Positions 8,420 through 16,226 of a stretch of 64,000 nt of DNA are shown in pieces (positions within the stretch are counted from its first letter, which is position 1; the number at the start of each line of letters is the position of its first letter). The notes below the pieces were generated by a model. It made no database searches and had not been told where the DNA came from. It saw only the letters and a program-made list of their open reading frames with translations. The DNA is taken from positions 1,727,001 to 1,791,000 of the forward strand of contig NZ_LN614830.1 in assembly GCF_000953635.1 (NCBI RefSeq), given 5' to 3'. The DNA comes from Legionella micdadei. Its GTDB lineage: Bacteria; Pseudomonadota; Gammaproteobacteria; Legionellales; Legionellaceae. Made by a program: the position numbers and the translations under genes.

Positions 8420-9580
8420 ATGGCCTTTTATCTGTTCCCGGGCGTTATGTATGAAAGATTTAGAAAAACAGATCGTGAACACACTAATTTCGCAAGACGT
8501 CACTCAAAGTCTACACCATCATTAGAAAATGCTTATAAAGTTTATGAGTTATCAATTAAACAATATTTAGGTTTTGGCTCAATATTGCAATTTGTACCTG
8601 GAACAATTGCAAATAGGGCTCGTCAACAGTTATCGAACGAATTAAAACCTGCTATGGAGGCACTGAAGAAGGAGTTTGCTGAACTTTCTGCAACGATTTC
8701 TTATCAATATGTCGGAGATATTGAGTTTTATTTTTTTAGGAAGTACTCTCTGCTTCTACCTCTTTATTCTTACTTAAATATCGGACCTCTTTTTAAATTA
8801 CTAGACGAAGTTGCAGACGGATTTGACAGCCCAGGTATTAATAGAAATAAAAAATTTCCTTTGCTTAGGATTGCTTTTATGTTTCCAATTCTAACAGATA
8901 TTTTTTATGTCCATAGAAATAGAAAAATTAGACTTCAAGAAAATGCATTAAAAAATGTTATACATACCGTTTTGAACCCAATTAGGCTTCTCGATAATGC
9001 TTTGAATTTCTTTCATTTAGGAGTTAACCGAATTTTAGATATTGGTTCAGAACAATCTGCACGATCATCTTTGCCAAGAACCCTTCTGAAAGGTTTGGCT
9101 GGACTGATTTTTGGACTTGTTAAGATACCTGTAAAAATACTTAAATTCCTCATAGACTTACCTCTTGAAACCATTAAAACTTTAATTGTTGACCCTCTCG
9201 TTCACATAGCAACTTGCATGAGAGAGGCATATGAAAATGATGGAAATGTGAAAGCGCTGATAGTAACGGCAAAAGAGCTTCAAGATGTTAAGGAGTTAAG
9301 ACGAACTGCTAAAGGGCGGGAAGATACTAGTTATAAGGCAATAACGAGGACAACACTCTACAATACAGCATACATCGGTATAACAAAGAGTGAATTATAT
9401 GGTGAAGATCCTGTTACACATGAAAGGTTGGTTGCTATAAAAGGCTCTAGTGACAAAATAACAAAAATAACTTCCTTGCTGTCAATCGTAAATCTCTTTT
9501 CGGCTCAGCAGAAAATTGCCAAAAATGAAGCTGAAGCTGTTGAAGAAGCAAAATCCATATTATCATCCCCTGTGCTATAA
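8420..9580 (+). CDS. Orphan 386-aa protein with hydrophobic helical core, candidate effector
   Basis: Start chosen by the AAAGGAG site ending 10 bases before the ATG. No family is recognised. The N-terminal 110 residues are mixed. Residues about 225-265 hold an amphipathic or hydrophobic stretch (GLAGLIFGLVKIPVKILKFL) that could insert into or lie on a membrane. The C-terminal 100 residues are helical and charged, ending NEAEAVEEAKSILSSPVL. A hairpin with a T-run follows at 9718. The effector role is inferred from the orphan status and neighbours only. Confidence 0.6.
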   Translation: MAFYLFPGVMYERFRKTDREHTNFARRHSKSTPSLENAYKVYELSIKQYLGFGSILQFVPGTIANRARQQLSNELKPAMEALKKEFAELSATISYQYVGDIEFYFFRKYSLLLPLYSYLNIGPLFKLLDEVADGFDSPGINRNKKFPLLRIAFMFPILTDIFYVHRNRKIRLQENALKNVIHTVLNPIRLLDNALNFFHLGVNRILDIGSEQSARSSLPRTLLKGLAGLIFGLVKIPVKILKFLIDLPLETIKTLIVDPLVHIATCMREAYENDGNVKALIVTAKELQDVKELRRTAKGREDTSYKAITRTTLYNTAYIGITKSELYGEDPVTHERLVAIKGSSDKITKITSLLSIVNLFSAQQKIAKNEAEAVEEAKSILSSPVL

Positions 9581-9717
9581 AATTGTTTTTCAAAGTCAAT
9601 TTCAAAAAGATCTTTGCTTGTAAACCTAGGAAGGATCTTTTAATAATTTCTTATCATTTTCTTCTCAATCTAAGGATGTAACTGAAAGATAAAACAGAAG
9701 TTATTCTGACCAATAAA

Positions 9718-9747
9718 GAGGCTCGTATCCTGCAAGCCTCCTTTTTT
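9718..9747 (+). terminator. Rho-independent terminator
   Basis: Stem GAGGCT (9718-9723) pairs with AGCCTC (9735-9740) around an 11-nt loop and is followed by C and six T residues. It would end plus-strand transcription from the 386-aa gene about 140 bases upstream. Confidence 0.7.
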
Positions 9748-9778
9748 CATCATATTCAGAAAAGTCTGGTTAATTTAA

Positions 9779-11191
9779 TTAGCGTGGTTTCAATTGTAAT
9801 AATTCATCATCCTCTGTAATGGGCTGTTGAAGACTCCATTGCTGCCAAATTGGTGGATTCATTTTCATTTGCTCCTTCTTCTGTTCAATTTCACGGGAAG
9901 ATAAATCAAGTAACCCATCTAGACTTGAAGAGCTTGAGGCATTTTTGAGGATTTTTTCTTCAACGGGGTAATTGTCATCTTTAGTTGGCTCTTGAACAGG
10001 GCTATGACACGCAATTTCTTCCATTTCCTTATTAAATTCTTCTCCTGTATGAACAAAATTAACGAGTAATTTAACTTTTTGATAAAGGTAATTAATAAAA
10101 ATGGCGAATACCAAAAATATTTCGTAAAAAACGCTGCCTAGTGATTTAATAATGGAATTGAGTATCACTTTCTTGGATTCTGATTTTAGTAATGCGTAAG
10201 AAATAATTTCGTAAGAACAGTATCTCTGATCATAACCCATTTTTTTAAAATAATAAGATAACCATTTTTGAAAATTATCTTTGTCTGCAAATAAATACCA
10301 TCCACTATTTGCATCTATAAAATGATAAGACCCATTCTCATCTTTGCCGAAGCCCATGGCATGTCCCGCAGACAAATTAGACATTGATAAATTAAAATAG
10401 CAACTAGGAAATTCAGTAAGATTTTTTATGATATCTTGAGCAACCATTTCTGTGCGGTAAAAAAACCTTTCGCTCACAACGACTTCGCTTTTAATTTCGA
10501 ATGATTTCGCAGTTTCGTTATTGATTCTTTTAGATAACTTACCCAAATCATAGTGTGTATTTTGCAGTTCAAAGATATTTAAATTAACGGGAATAGTATG
10601 ATTGAGGCTTATATATTTATTTGTCGACAGGCTGTATTTTAAAGGCTTAAAAAAAGGGGGATTAGTTGGATTAATCCCAAAAGGATTTTTATTAAGCAAA
10701 AGACATCTAATCCATTCAAGGACATACCCAGCGCAAGCACCGGGTAGATTGCCTAAGCGAAAATCCATTGATTGGTGTAAAGGCAAAATAATTTTGCCAA
10801 GAAAGCTATTTTCAGTATCAGAGTAAAGTTCATTAAAGGTTTTGAACCTTTGGGGTGTAAATAATCCGTTTTTATTCCTAATTTGTTTAAAATAATGAAT
10901 AACTGCATCAATGTCTTTTTCTACCTTATTCAAACAATTAATGAATGCTGTTGAATTATTCGTTGAATGAATTATTTCAGAGATGTTCTTTTTTATTTGA
11001 ATTAATTCATGAATGTCAGGACGATGCATTTGCTTGGTTAATCCATCAAAATTGACTTTCATAGAGGCTTGTTTGCCATGCAAAAGTATTCTTATGAACT
11101 TTTCTTCTCCCTTACAAGGAGATGCGTGTAAGTATTTTTGAAGTCTTCTGACAGCAGTAAACAAATTTCCATTTTTATCCGGGAATGACAT
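9779..11191 (-). CDS. YopT-like (C58-type) cysteine protease, candidate secreted effector
   Basis: A 470-aa protein with the three catalytic blocks expected of a YopT/papain-like protease: C153 in GACAGYVLEW, H277 in AGHAMGF and D293 in FIDANSGWYLF. Spacing C-124-H-16-D is typical of this clan. A hydrophobic helix (about 350-380) and a hydrophilic C-terminal tail with serine and acidic residues follow. Legionella Lem8 is a known effector with such a triad that acts on host proteins, so translocation by Dot/Icm and cleavage of a host target are plausible. There is no signal peptide. Protease fold is well supported by the three motifs; secretion and target are inference. Confidence 0.7.
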   Translation of the reverse strand: MSFPDKNGNLFTAVRRLQKYLHASPCKGEEKFIRILLHGKQASMKVNFDGLTKQMHRPDIHELIQIKKNISEIIHSTNNSTAFINCLNKVEKDIDAVIHYFKQIRNKNGLFTPQRFKTFNELYSDTENSFLGKIILPLHQSMDFRLGNLPGACAGYVLEWIRCLLLNKNPFGINPTNPPFFKPLKYSLSTNKYISLNHTIPVNLNIFELQNTHYDLGKLSKRINNETAKSFEIKSEVVVSERFFYRTEMVAQDIIKNLTEFPSCYFNLSMSNLSAGHAMGFGKDENGSYHFIDANSGWYLFADKDNFQKWLSYYFKKMGYDQRYCSYEIISYALLKSESKKVILNSIIKSLGSVFYEIFLVFAIFINYLYQKVKLLVNFVHTGEEFNKEMEEIACHSPVQEPTKDDNYPVEEKILKNASSSSSLDGLLDLSSREIEQKKEQMKMNPPIWQQWSLQQPITEDDELLQLKPR

Positions 11192-11540
11192 TGGCTGTTT
11201 TAGAATGAAAAAAATAAGTACATATTATACATTGATTTGTCAATTTTAACAGGGCATTAAATTATCTTGCTCTGATATATGTAAATTCTTTGTTCAAATG
11301 ATTCTAAATAAGCGAACTTTTTTGGCACTCATAGTTGTCACTTCAGTTTCTCACAGAAGTTCATTTACATTACACAAGCTTATTTTGTCTTGATATTGTT
11401 AACTGTAGCAGTTCGCTTTGATGATACATGCACCGACTCACACCTATGTGTTTATACAGCCAATTCACTTACAGTGAAAAATAATTTTTTCACCAAAAGA
11501 GGGATAATCTCTCAATGCTGTGAATCTCTAGCGTCTTTAA
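11192..11540. other. Chromosomal flank left of the prophage
   Basis: About 350 bases between the protease gene start and the left attachment site. No reading frame, tRNA or clear repeat is seen. It contains the promoter side of the divergent protease gene. In the uninfected chromosome this DNA would run directly into the sequence now at 47191. Confidence 0.6.
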
Positions 11541-11557
11541 AAGTCTGATTATTGTGA
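11541..11557 (+). repeat. attL core, 17-bp direct repeat
   Basis: AAGTCTGATTATTGTGA is identical to the copy at 47174-47190; the base on each side differs. Here the left half of the palindromic bacterial site is joined to phage sequence, so the right half-site of the palindrome is absent. The repeat begins exactly on a codon boundary of the frame that continues into the C-terminal part of the replication initiator. Confidence 0.85.
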
Positions 11558-11918
11558 AAACAAAGAGAGCAATAAAAATACAAAATGTGGCACAAAAACT
11601 GTTTTAACGCTTGAAGACTTAAGAGCTGACAATCCTTTCAATTTGCCGGTCGAGATGCTTGCTGACTGGTTAACTACTCGCAATAAGAAACGTGCTCCGA
11701 TAACTCCTACTGCATGGAATAAAATCAAGAAAGAGCTTTGGAAGTGTGAACAGCAAGGCATAAATCCCGTTGATTCTTTTGAAACCATGGTTGCAAGTGG
11801 CTGGCAATCTTTACGTTTCGAATGGTTTCAATTTACTAAACCTCAGTCATCATCGGGAATTAATAATTTAAGCACCGACTGGGGCAAGAATTTTTATGAA
11901 AATGAGTTAGGGTTTTAG
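11541..11918 (+). CDS. C-terminal half of split O-like replication initiator
   Basis: The frame is open from a stop codon at 11538-11540 through the att core and ends at 11918, giving 125 codons. The only internal starts are TTG 11643 and ATG 11655, but protein-like sequence (VLTLEDLRADNPFNLP) continues upstream of them, so this is the tail of a longer protein. The tail resembles the C-terminal module of phage replication proteins that contacts the helicase loader. Joined at the 17-bp repeat to the right-end gene, it completes a 320-aa protein in the same frame. It is 1 base from the P-like gene. In the prophage it is probably not expressed as a functional protein. Confidence 0.8.
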   Translation, partial: KSDYCENKESNKNTKCGTKTVLTLEDLRADNPFNLPVEMLADWLTTRNKKRAPITPTAWNKIKKELWKCEQQGINPVDSFETMVASGWQSLRFEWFQFTKPQSSSGINNLSTDWGKNFYENELGF

Positions 11919-11919
11919 C

Positions 11920-12633
11920 ATGGAAAAAATAAGTGATGTCATTGATTCGAAGACTTTTCTCGAGCGTCGTCAAGAGCAAGAAATAAAAAAAGATTTAGAT
12001 CCTTCGTCAGTTGCCGTGGTAAATCGTCTATTTGTATTTTTTGAAACGATATGCAGAGGATTTGAGAAACAATATCAGGGCAATCAGAAAAAAATTGATA
12101 ATGAAAAATCTCAATGGACTAGAGCGTTTATGGATTCAGGAATTAATCGCATTGAGCAAATTAGCATGGGCGTAAAACGCTGCAGACTTGAGAGTCCAAT
12201 CAACACGCCAACAATTGGTCAGTTTCTTAAATGGTGTAAGACTTCAGAAGAAGATTACGATCTGTTGCCTAAAGAAATAGCTTATATCAAAGCTTATGAT
12301 TTATTACGAAACGGTGAATTGCAAGGATTATCCACTGAGCAGTTTTCAGTAATTCATCATGCGCTTGAGCAAAGTGATAGATATTTCATGAAAACGAATA
12401 GTCGAGAAAAGACACAACTTGTTTTTTATCGTAATTATGAAATCGCAATTAGAGATTTTCTAAGCGGCAAGCTTAAGCCTATCCATCGTGCAATTGAAGA
12501 TAAACGAGATGAACAGAGTGAGAAAGAGAAACAGAATTATATTGCTAAATATTATCAGCACTGTAAGTCAAATGATCATTTCAGAACACAAATGCAACTA
12601 ATACTAGGAGATAGTTTGAAATGGCATTCTTAA
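11920..12633 (+). CDS. Lambda P-like replication protein (helicase loader)
   Basis: A 237-aa protein with the lambda gpP-type core. Visible matches are SQWTRAFMDSGINRIEQISM and NTPTIGQFLKWCK (95-107), which correspond to the region of gpP with the PSPGQFVAWC motif. In lambda, P brings the host DnaB helicase to O bound at the origin. The start follows the O-like stop by 1 base, showing translational coupling. In the integrated state it is cut off from the promoter region and the first half of the initiator at the other end of the prophage. Confidence 0.8.
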   Translation: MEKISDVIDSKTFLERRQEQEIKKDLDPSSVAVVNRLFVFFETICRGFEKQYQGNQKKIDNEKSQWTRAFMDSGINRIEQISMGVKRCRLESPINTPTIGQFLKWCKTSEEDYDLLPKEIAYIKAYDLLRNGELQGLSTEQFSVIHHALEQSDRYFMKTNSREKTQLVFYRNYEIAIRDFLSGKLKPIHRAIEDKRDEQSEKEKQNYIAKYYQHCKSNDHFRTQMQLILGDSLKWHS

Positions 12634-12827
12634 CAGATAGTGAGTGCAAAAAAATAATTTTTAATATTGGCAGAGAACTTAATTTGCCACCAAAGCTAAT
12701 TTCAACGCGTCTATTAGACGATTTTGATAAGGACGCTATGAGAGAAGGGTTGTTGGAGATCTCTATCCTAAAACGATTTGTGGAAGTTTGGCGAGATATG
12801 GGAATGCCAGACCAGGTTTTAAAATAA
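12621..12827 (+). CDS. Hypothetical phage protein, 68 aa
   Basis: The start overlaps the end of the P-like gene by 13 bases. The product is mixed helical, with no cysteines in clusters and no membrane segment. No family is recognised. Position corresponds to the nin region of lambdoid phages. Confidence 0.65.
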   Translation: MAFLTDSECKKIIFNIGRELNLPPKLISTRLLDDFDKDAMREGLLEISILKRFVEVWRDMGMPDQVLK

Positions 12828-12855
12828 TAAAATTTACCGCTGGGGATGGTAAGAG

Positions 12856-13062
12856 ATGGCTAAATATAAATCATATGAGTGTTATTTTTGTCATAGTGTT
12901 CGATTGCAACCAGGTCGTACATGTCAAAGCTGTGGGGCTAGGACTTTAGTTGCGGCGAACAAAAATAACAAGCGTTCGAAAGTTAATGGGAATTATGAAG
13001 AGAAGTATAGCAATTGGCGCAAGTACACGGATTTTTTAACGGAAGATAATTTAAGCGATTGA
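12856..13062 (+). CDS. Small zinc-ribbon phage protein
   Basis: A 68-aa protein with two CxxC pairs, C9/C12 and C23/C26, spaced as in a zinc ribbon, followed by a basic and then an acidic tail. It may bind DNA, RNA or RNA polymerase; a late-gene regulator is possible given its place between the replication and packaging genes, but that is a guess. Confidence 0.65.
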   Translation: MAKYKSYECYFCHSVRLQPGRTCQSCGARTLVAANKNNKRSKVNGNYEEKYSNWRKYTDFLTEDNLSD

Positions 13063-13122
13063 GTTTTTGTGTTATTTATGCGCTGTGTTATTATTTTCTA
13101 AACTCAAAGGCAGGGATTGTTT

Positions 13123-13371
13123 ATGCTTTGTTATCGATGTAAGGGAACGGGTAAATATTTTGGTAATGGGATGATACAAACTGATTGCGATAAATGTGAT
13201 GGTTATGGGAATAGTTGGAGTGAAAATGATAGCGATAATTTATCGCATCGTAGCATTGATAAACGTAGTAAAGCGTATAAAGATGCAATTAAAGACATTA
13301 TGAAATTAGATCCAAAAATATCTCGGCAGGAAGCTGAGAAAATGTTTCAAAAAACGTACGATAAAATTTGA
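13123..13371 (+). CDS. DnaJ-type zinc-finger small protein
   Basis: An 82-aa protein whose N-terminus carries two CxxCxGxG motifs, CYRCKGTG (C3, C6) and CDKCDGYG (C22, C25), together a minimal DnaJ cysteine-rich zinc site. The rest is charged and helical. The ATG at 13123 is preferred over an in-frame TTG at 13117 because AAAGGCAGGG lies at a suitable distance. No J domain is present. Function unknown; such small zinc proteins are common near the packaging genes of phages. Confidence 0.65.
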   Translation: MLCYRCKGTGKYFGNGMIQTDCDKCDGYGNSWSENDSDNLSHRSIDKRSKAYKDAIKDIMKLDPKISRQEAEKMFQKTYDKI

Positions 13372-13386
13372 TTTGAGAGGTTAAGG

Positions 13387-13857
13387 ATGACCGGTAAAGC
13401 AAAAATGGGAGCTCCTACAAAATATTCTAAAGAGCTTGCCGATAAGATTTGTAAATTAATAGCCACTAATCCAGTAGGATTGACAACTTTAATAAAATTG
13501 CACAATTTGCCTGATAGACAAACAATTTATAATTGGCTTAATCTATATGGTGACTTTTTCGACAATTATATGCAAGCAAAAAAACAACAAGCTCATGTAA
13601 TTGCTGATGAAATGCTTGAAGTACATAATGATATTCCGACTTATTTTGATAAAGATGGGAATGAGAAAATTGATAACGGAATGTTAGGAAGATCTAAATT
13701 AAAAATGGAAGCTTTGCGCTGGAGTGCTGCACGATTAAACCCAAAATGGTATTCTGAAAAAACAGTTAATACTGATGATGGAAAAGATGATGAAATGGAC
13801 AAAGATTTAGAGCAGCGCCGTAAAGAATTAGATCAAGAATATAAGCGAGAATGTTGA
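13387..13857 (+). CDS. Terminase small subunit
   Basis: A 156-aa protein. The N-terminal part (GAPTKYSKELADKICKLI, then DRQTIYNWL) is a helix-turn-helix typical of small terminase subunits of this type, which recognise packaging sites in the genome. A middle helical oligomerisation segment and an acidic/basic C-terminal tail follow. Its partner, the large subunit, is about 3 kb downstream, separated by an unusual insert of an RNA-like element, leftward genes and a recombinase. Confidence 0.75.
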   Translation: MTGKAKMGAPTKYSKELADKICKLIATNPVGLTTLIKLHNLPDRQTIYNWLNLYGDFFDNYMQAKKQQAHVIADEMLEVHNDIPTYFDKDGNEKIDNGMLGRSKLKMEALRWSAARLNPKWYSEKTVNTDDGKDDEMDKDLEQRRKELDQEYKREC

Positions 13858-13987
13858 TTTAATATTGCTAAACGAACAAATCTGCCAAGCTTCTGTTTAC
13901 CACTCCATGAGCAGACTGCAGGTTTTAGCGCTAATCCTTTGCTTCCAGCCCTGAAGCGCGCGAATGGGCATTTATAAGGATTTTTTA

Positions 13988-14113
13988 ATGACTATAAATG
14001 ATTTTATTCAAAATGTTTTTGGTTTCTTTTTTGTATTGATATTTTTTCTATTATTTATTGCTCCAGCTGCATTTCTCGGATTGTTGTCGCCGTTTTATAG
14101 CAAAGATAAATGA
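13988..14113 (+). CDS. 41-aa single-pass membrane peptide
   Basis: MTINDFIQNVFGFFFVLIFF opens a 41-codon frame with one long hydrophobic helix and a short charged tail. AAGGA lies 8-9 bases before the ATG; the same AAGGATTTTTTAA leader precedes other genes of this prophage. It could be a small holin or an accessory membrane protein. Its stop overlaps the first stem of the RNA-like element that follows. Confidence 0.5.
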   Translation: MTINDFIQNVFGFFFVLIFFLLFIAPAAFLGLLSPFYSKDK

Positions 14114-14308
14114 AAGTAGCGGCGTGGTTTAGGGACACGCGAAAAGAGTGAGTGATAGCAACCCCTTGCATTGATGACGGTCGTTAAACACCTGGATTGT
14201 AGGCCACGAATTCCATTACGGCAACATGACTTAGTTGCTTTGAGAAATGCAAGTGTTACTGGCACCAGGCCACGCTATGAGCAGGTGCAATTCCTGCCTA
14301 CTTTCACC
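14112..14308 (+). ncRNA. Structured RNA candidate with tRNA-like ends
   Basis: The ends pair as an 8-bp acceptor-like stem: GAAAGTAG (14112-14119) with CTACTTTC (14298-14305). Directly inside the 3' strand is a T-arm-like hairpin, GCAGG-TGCAATT-CCTGC (14281-14297), a 5-bp stem with a 7-nt loop. Further stems: GCGTG/CACGC (14122-14140), alternatively GCGTGG/CCACGC (14122-14127 with 14270-14275), CTTGCATT/AATGCAAG (14165-14172 with 14246-14253), CCTGG/CCAGG (14191-14195 with 14265-14269) and GCAAC/GTTGC (14221-14238). A T-run follows at 14312. There is no recognisable anticodon arm and it is too long for a tRNA, so it is called only as a structured RNA. Confidence 0.55.
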
Positions 14309-14334
14309 TAATTTTTTTTATATTGAGGTGTATT

Positions 14335-14718
14335 TTGGAAATTAAAATTACAAATAAGATTCAACAGCAAGTTCAACACGTTTTAAGAGAATATAAAGAA
14401 AATGAATTAGAAGACGAATTGATAAGCCTTGTTCTGCAATGGTGTAGTGAAGCTTTGATTATGGGTTCTACACATTCAGAAAAAATAGATTCTGCTATAC
14501 AAGTAAATGACATTGTTCAATTAGACCCAGAAAAAACACGTAATAAAATGTTTGCCGGCTGCTTTATGGTTGTAAGTGAAATAAAATCCTGGGGTGTCCA
14601 AGGATATGTACAAGCTTTAGGAGAAAACGGGAAACAAGGTGGGCAAGCTTATTATCGAGCAAAATATGAAGAAATTGTCAAGGTAGGAAAAGCCGAATGG
14701 GTTGTTAACAATTTTTAG
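14335..14718 (+). CDS. Hypothetical phage protein, 127 aa
   Basis: Translation most likely begins at TTG 14335, with GAGGTG 5 bases before it; an in-frame TTG at 14323 would add four residues but lacks a site. The N-terminal 50 residues are helical, and the C-terminal half (from about 65) looks like a small beta domain of the kind seen in many phage structural or regulatory proteins (AGCFMVVSEIKSWGVQGYVQ). No family name can be given. Confidence 0.6.
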   Translation: MEIKITNKIQQQVQHVLREYKENELEDELISLVLQWCSEALIMGSTHSEKIDSAIQVNDIVQLDPEKTRNKMFAGCFMVVSEIKSWGVQGYVQALGENGKQGGQAYYRAKYEEIVKVGKAEWVVNNF

Positions 14719-14729
14719 GATTGCGGACG

Positions 14730-14828
14730 TCAATAAAAGGCTCTCTCTTGCCTCAGGAAGGCCGATTGCTTAATTTGTATTAGTTGACCGAACGTTAAAA
14801 GTTTAGTTTCTTCTTCTTCATTATGCAT
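14730..14828 (-). CDS. Possible 32-aa peptide
   Basis: Frame MHNEEEETKLLTFGQLIQIK continues to 32 codons. AAGGATG precedes the ATG, and the frame begins 17 bases after the stop of the 115-aa gene, so it looks like the last member of a short leftward operon. Acidic N-terminus, basic C-terminus; no family. Confidence 0.45.
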   Translation of the reverse strand: MHNEEEETKLLTFGQLIQIKQSAFLRQERAFY

Positions 14829-14845
14829 TTTACATCCTTAATTCA

Positions 14846-15193
14846 TTAATGTTTTTCACCGCAACAACTGCCGCATTCGCCATGCAAATGATGGCTTTCT
14901 ATTTCATTAGCCATTGTGCGCATTAATTTAATTGCGGATTCAACAGCTTGTCCAGATGTATATTCGTTGGCTCCTGATTTCACTGCTTTTTCAATTTCAT
15001 GGCTTAAACCACCGCCGATCGAAGAAACAAATTTTGCCGTCAAATGAACAATCAAATTATCTACAGGAGATTCAAAATCAAAAAGTTCTAACCATCTTTT
15101 AATAAATAGATAATGCGCTTTACTGTTTTCTATAAGTAAAGATTTTGCAGCTTTTATCTTTTCATCTTCGTTTAAGTCGTCTAGCATATTCAA
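14846..15193 (-). CDS. Hypothetical phage protein with C-terminal cysteine cluster
   Basis: A 115-aa protein, mostly helical and acidic at the N-terminus, ending in HLHGECGSCCGEKH, a histidine/cysteine cluster that might bind metal. It belongs to a leftward cluster (14730-15712) inserted between the terminase subunits. No family recognised. Confidence 0.6.
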   Translation of the reverse strand: MNMLDDLNEDEKIKAAKSLLIENSKAHYLFIKRWLELFDFESPVDNLIVHLTAKFVSSIGGGLSHEIEKAVKSGANEYTSGQAVESAIKLMRTMANEIESHHLHGECGSCCGEKH

Positions 15194-15272
15194 TTCCTTA
15201 ATTTAATTTAACGAGATAACTGGATACGAACACAACGCGTTTATTAACATTCTAAATATCTACTATAAAATT

Positions 15273-15614
15273 TTAATAATGAGATATTGGGTTATACCAA
15301 ACCCCGTTCGGATGTCTTCGACTTGCTTCTAATAATATGTTTAAAAAAATAACAAATGTGTAAAAAGCGCGCTCTAAATCATCATGAATTGATTGAGTAA
15401 AATTGTTCGTTTTCAAACTGAGTATTTCAATTGCATGGCTCAATACTTCTACCGCTTCTTTACCCGTCAAGCCCTCTAAATTGAAATTTTTAGTAGAATC
15501 TGGATAAATTGATAGCCAAATTTTTTCAACATCAAAGTCATAATGATAACGTTCTATGATTTCAAAATGACCCCATTCTGTGACGCACTTATCAGCGATG
15601 TATAAATCAATCAT
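15273..15614 (-). CDS. Hypothetical phage protein, 113 aa
   Basis: Start at 15614 is preferred because its ATG overlaps the stop of the upstream 33-aa frame (ATGA), a sign of translational coupling; an upstream start at 15650 is possible. The product is mixed alpha/beta with a hydrophobic segment near the C-terminus (FYTFVIFLNILLEASRR). No family recognised. Confidence 0.55.
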   Translation of the reverse strand: MIDLYIADKCVTEWGHFEIIERYHYDFDVEKIWLSIYPDSTKNFNLEGLTGKEAVEVLSHAIEILSLKTNNFTQSIHDDLERAFYTFVIFLNILLEASRRHPNGVWYNPISHY

Positions 15615-15712
15615 AATGAAGATAAATAATAATCGTACAATGATTGACATAATACAAAAAGCATAGTTATTACTAAAGCAATAATAGTAATGTTATCAAT
15701 AATATTTTTCAT
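15611..15712 (-). CDS. 33-aa single-pass membrane peptide
   Basis: MKNIIDNITIIALVITMLFV opens a 33-codon frame made largely of one hydrophobic helix. Its stop overlaps the ATG of the next leftward gene by ATGA. No good ribosome binding site is seen. It might be a small lysis or membrane accessory peptide. Confidence 0.4.
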   Translation of the reverse strand: MKNIIDNITIIALVITMLFVLCQSLYDYYLSSL

Positions 15713-15780
15713 AAGTGTCATTAAGACTTAAATGAAAGCATTTAATCATCATTGAGATTAATTATCCATCGCCTTTCTCA

Positions 15781-15894
15781 TTATTCTGTCTCCTGTGTTG
15801 AATTAGAACGTTCTTTCAACCATTGGTGAACCTCGTCGCTGAGCCAGCCAACACTATTTTCAGCAAGCTTAATACGTTTTAAAAAAGGTACACG
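15781..15894 (-). pseudogene. Truncated AlpA-like regulator remnant
   Basis: A 37-codon open frame bounded by stops and without a start codon reads RVPFLKRIKLAENSVGWLSD and then EVHQWLKERSNS. This matches the C-terminal half of AlpA-type regulators, including the intact copy at 44410 (PKRVRISPNHVGWRSDEIYQWLEERSNER). The N-terminal helix-turn-helix half is missing, so it is a decayed duplicate. Confidence 0.6.
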
Positions 15895-15947
15895 TTATCT
15901 TAGAAAATCTAATTTTGCATTTTAATATAAAAATAATCACAAAATAG

Positions 15948-15974
15948 ACCTTTTTTTATATTTTAAAAAAAGGT
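15948..15974. promoter_or_regulatory. AT-rich palindrome upstream of the 69-aa coiled-coil gene
   Basis: ACCTTTTTTTA (15948-15958) and its exact complement (15964-15974) form an 11-bp inverted repeat with a 5-nt spacer, 30 bases before the ATG at 16005. It could be an operator or a weak bidirectional terminator for the leftward cluster's upstream side. Confidence 0.35.
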
Positions 15975-16004
15975 ATGCTGCGCTCATAAAAAAATGAGAC
16001 GTAA

Positions 16005-16214
16005 ATGAGCAGTTTTACAAAAGCAGAAGAAAATTATATTGATTATGAAGTTAAACTAAGGGTTCATGACGCTTTGTTTAAGCATATTGATTATAAATTT
16101 GACAAACTTGAACAGAAAGTTAATAAAATAGATCACAAATTTAATTTGGCTATTGGACTAATAATAACTTCTATTATTATACCTGTCGTTCTACATTATT
16201 ATGTATTGCTTTAA
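16005..16214 (+). CDS. Small coiled-coil protein with C-terminal membrane anchor
   Basis: A 69-aa protein: charged helical N-terminus, a heptad-like segment (KFDKLEQKVNKIDHKFN) and a C-terminal hydrophobic helix (LAIGLIITSIIIPVVL). The layout is shared with small proteins at 27709, 41987, 43106 and 43512. Function unknown; a tail-anchored membrane protein is likely. It sits just before the recombinase gene. Confidence 0.6.
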   Translation: MSSFTKAEENYIDYEVKLRVHDALFKHIDYKFDKLEQKVNKIDHKFNLAIGLIITSIIIPVVLHYYVLL

Positions 16215-16226
16215 TTAGGTTAGCTT

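Noticed and set aside
14112-14308. Ordinary tRNA gene or tmRNA
   Set aside because: The ends look tRNA-like, but the element is too long, has no anticodon arm and lacks a recognisable tmRNA tag frame; it is called only as a structured RNA.
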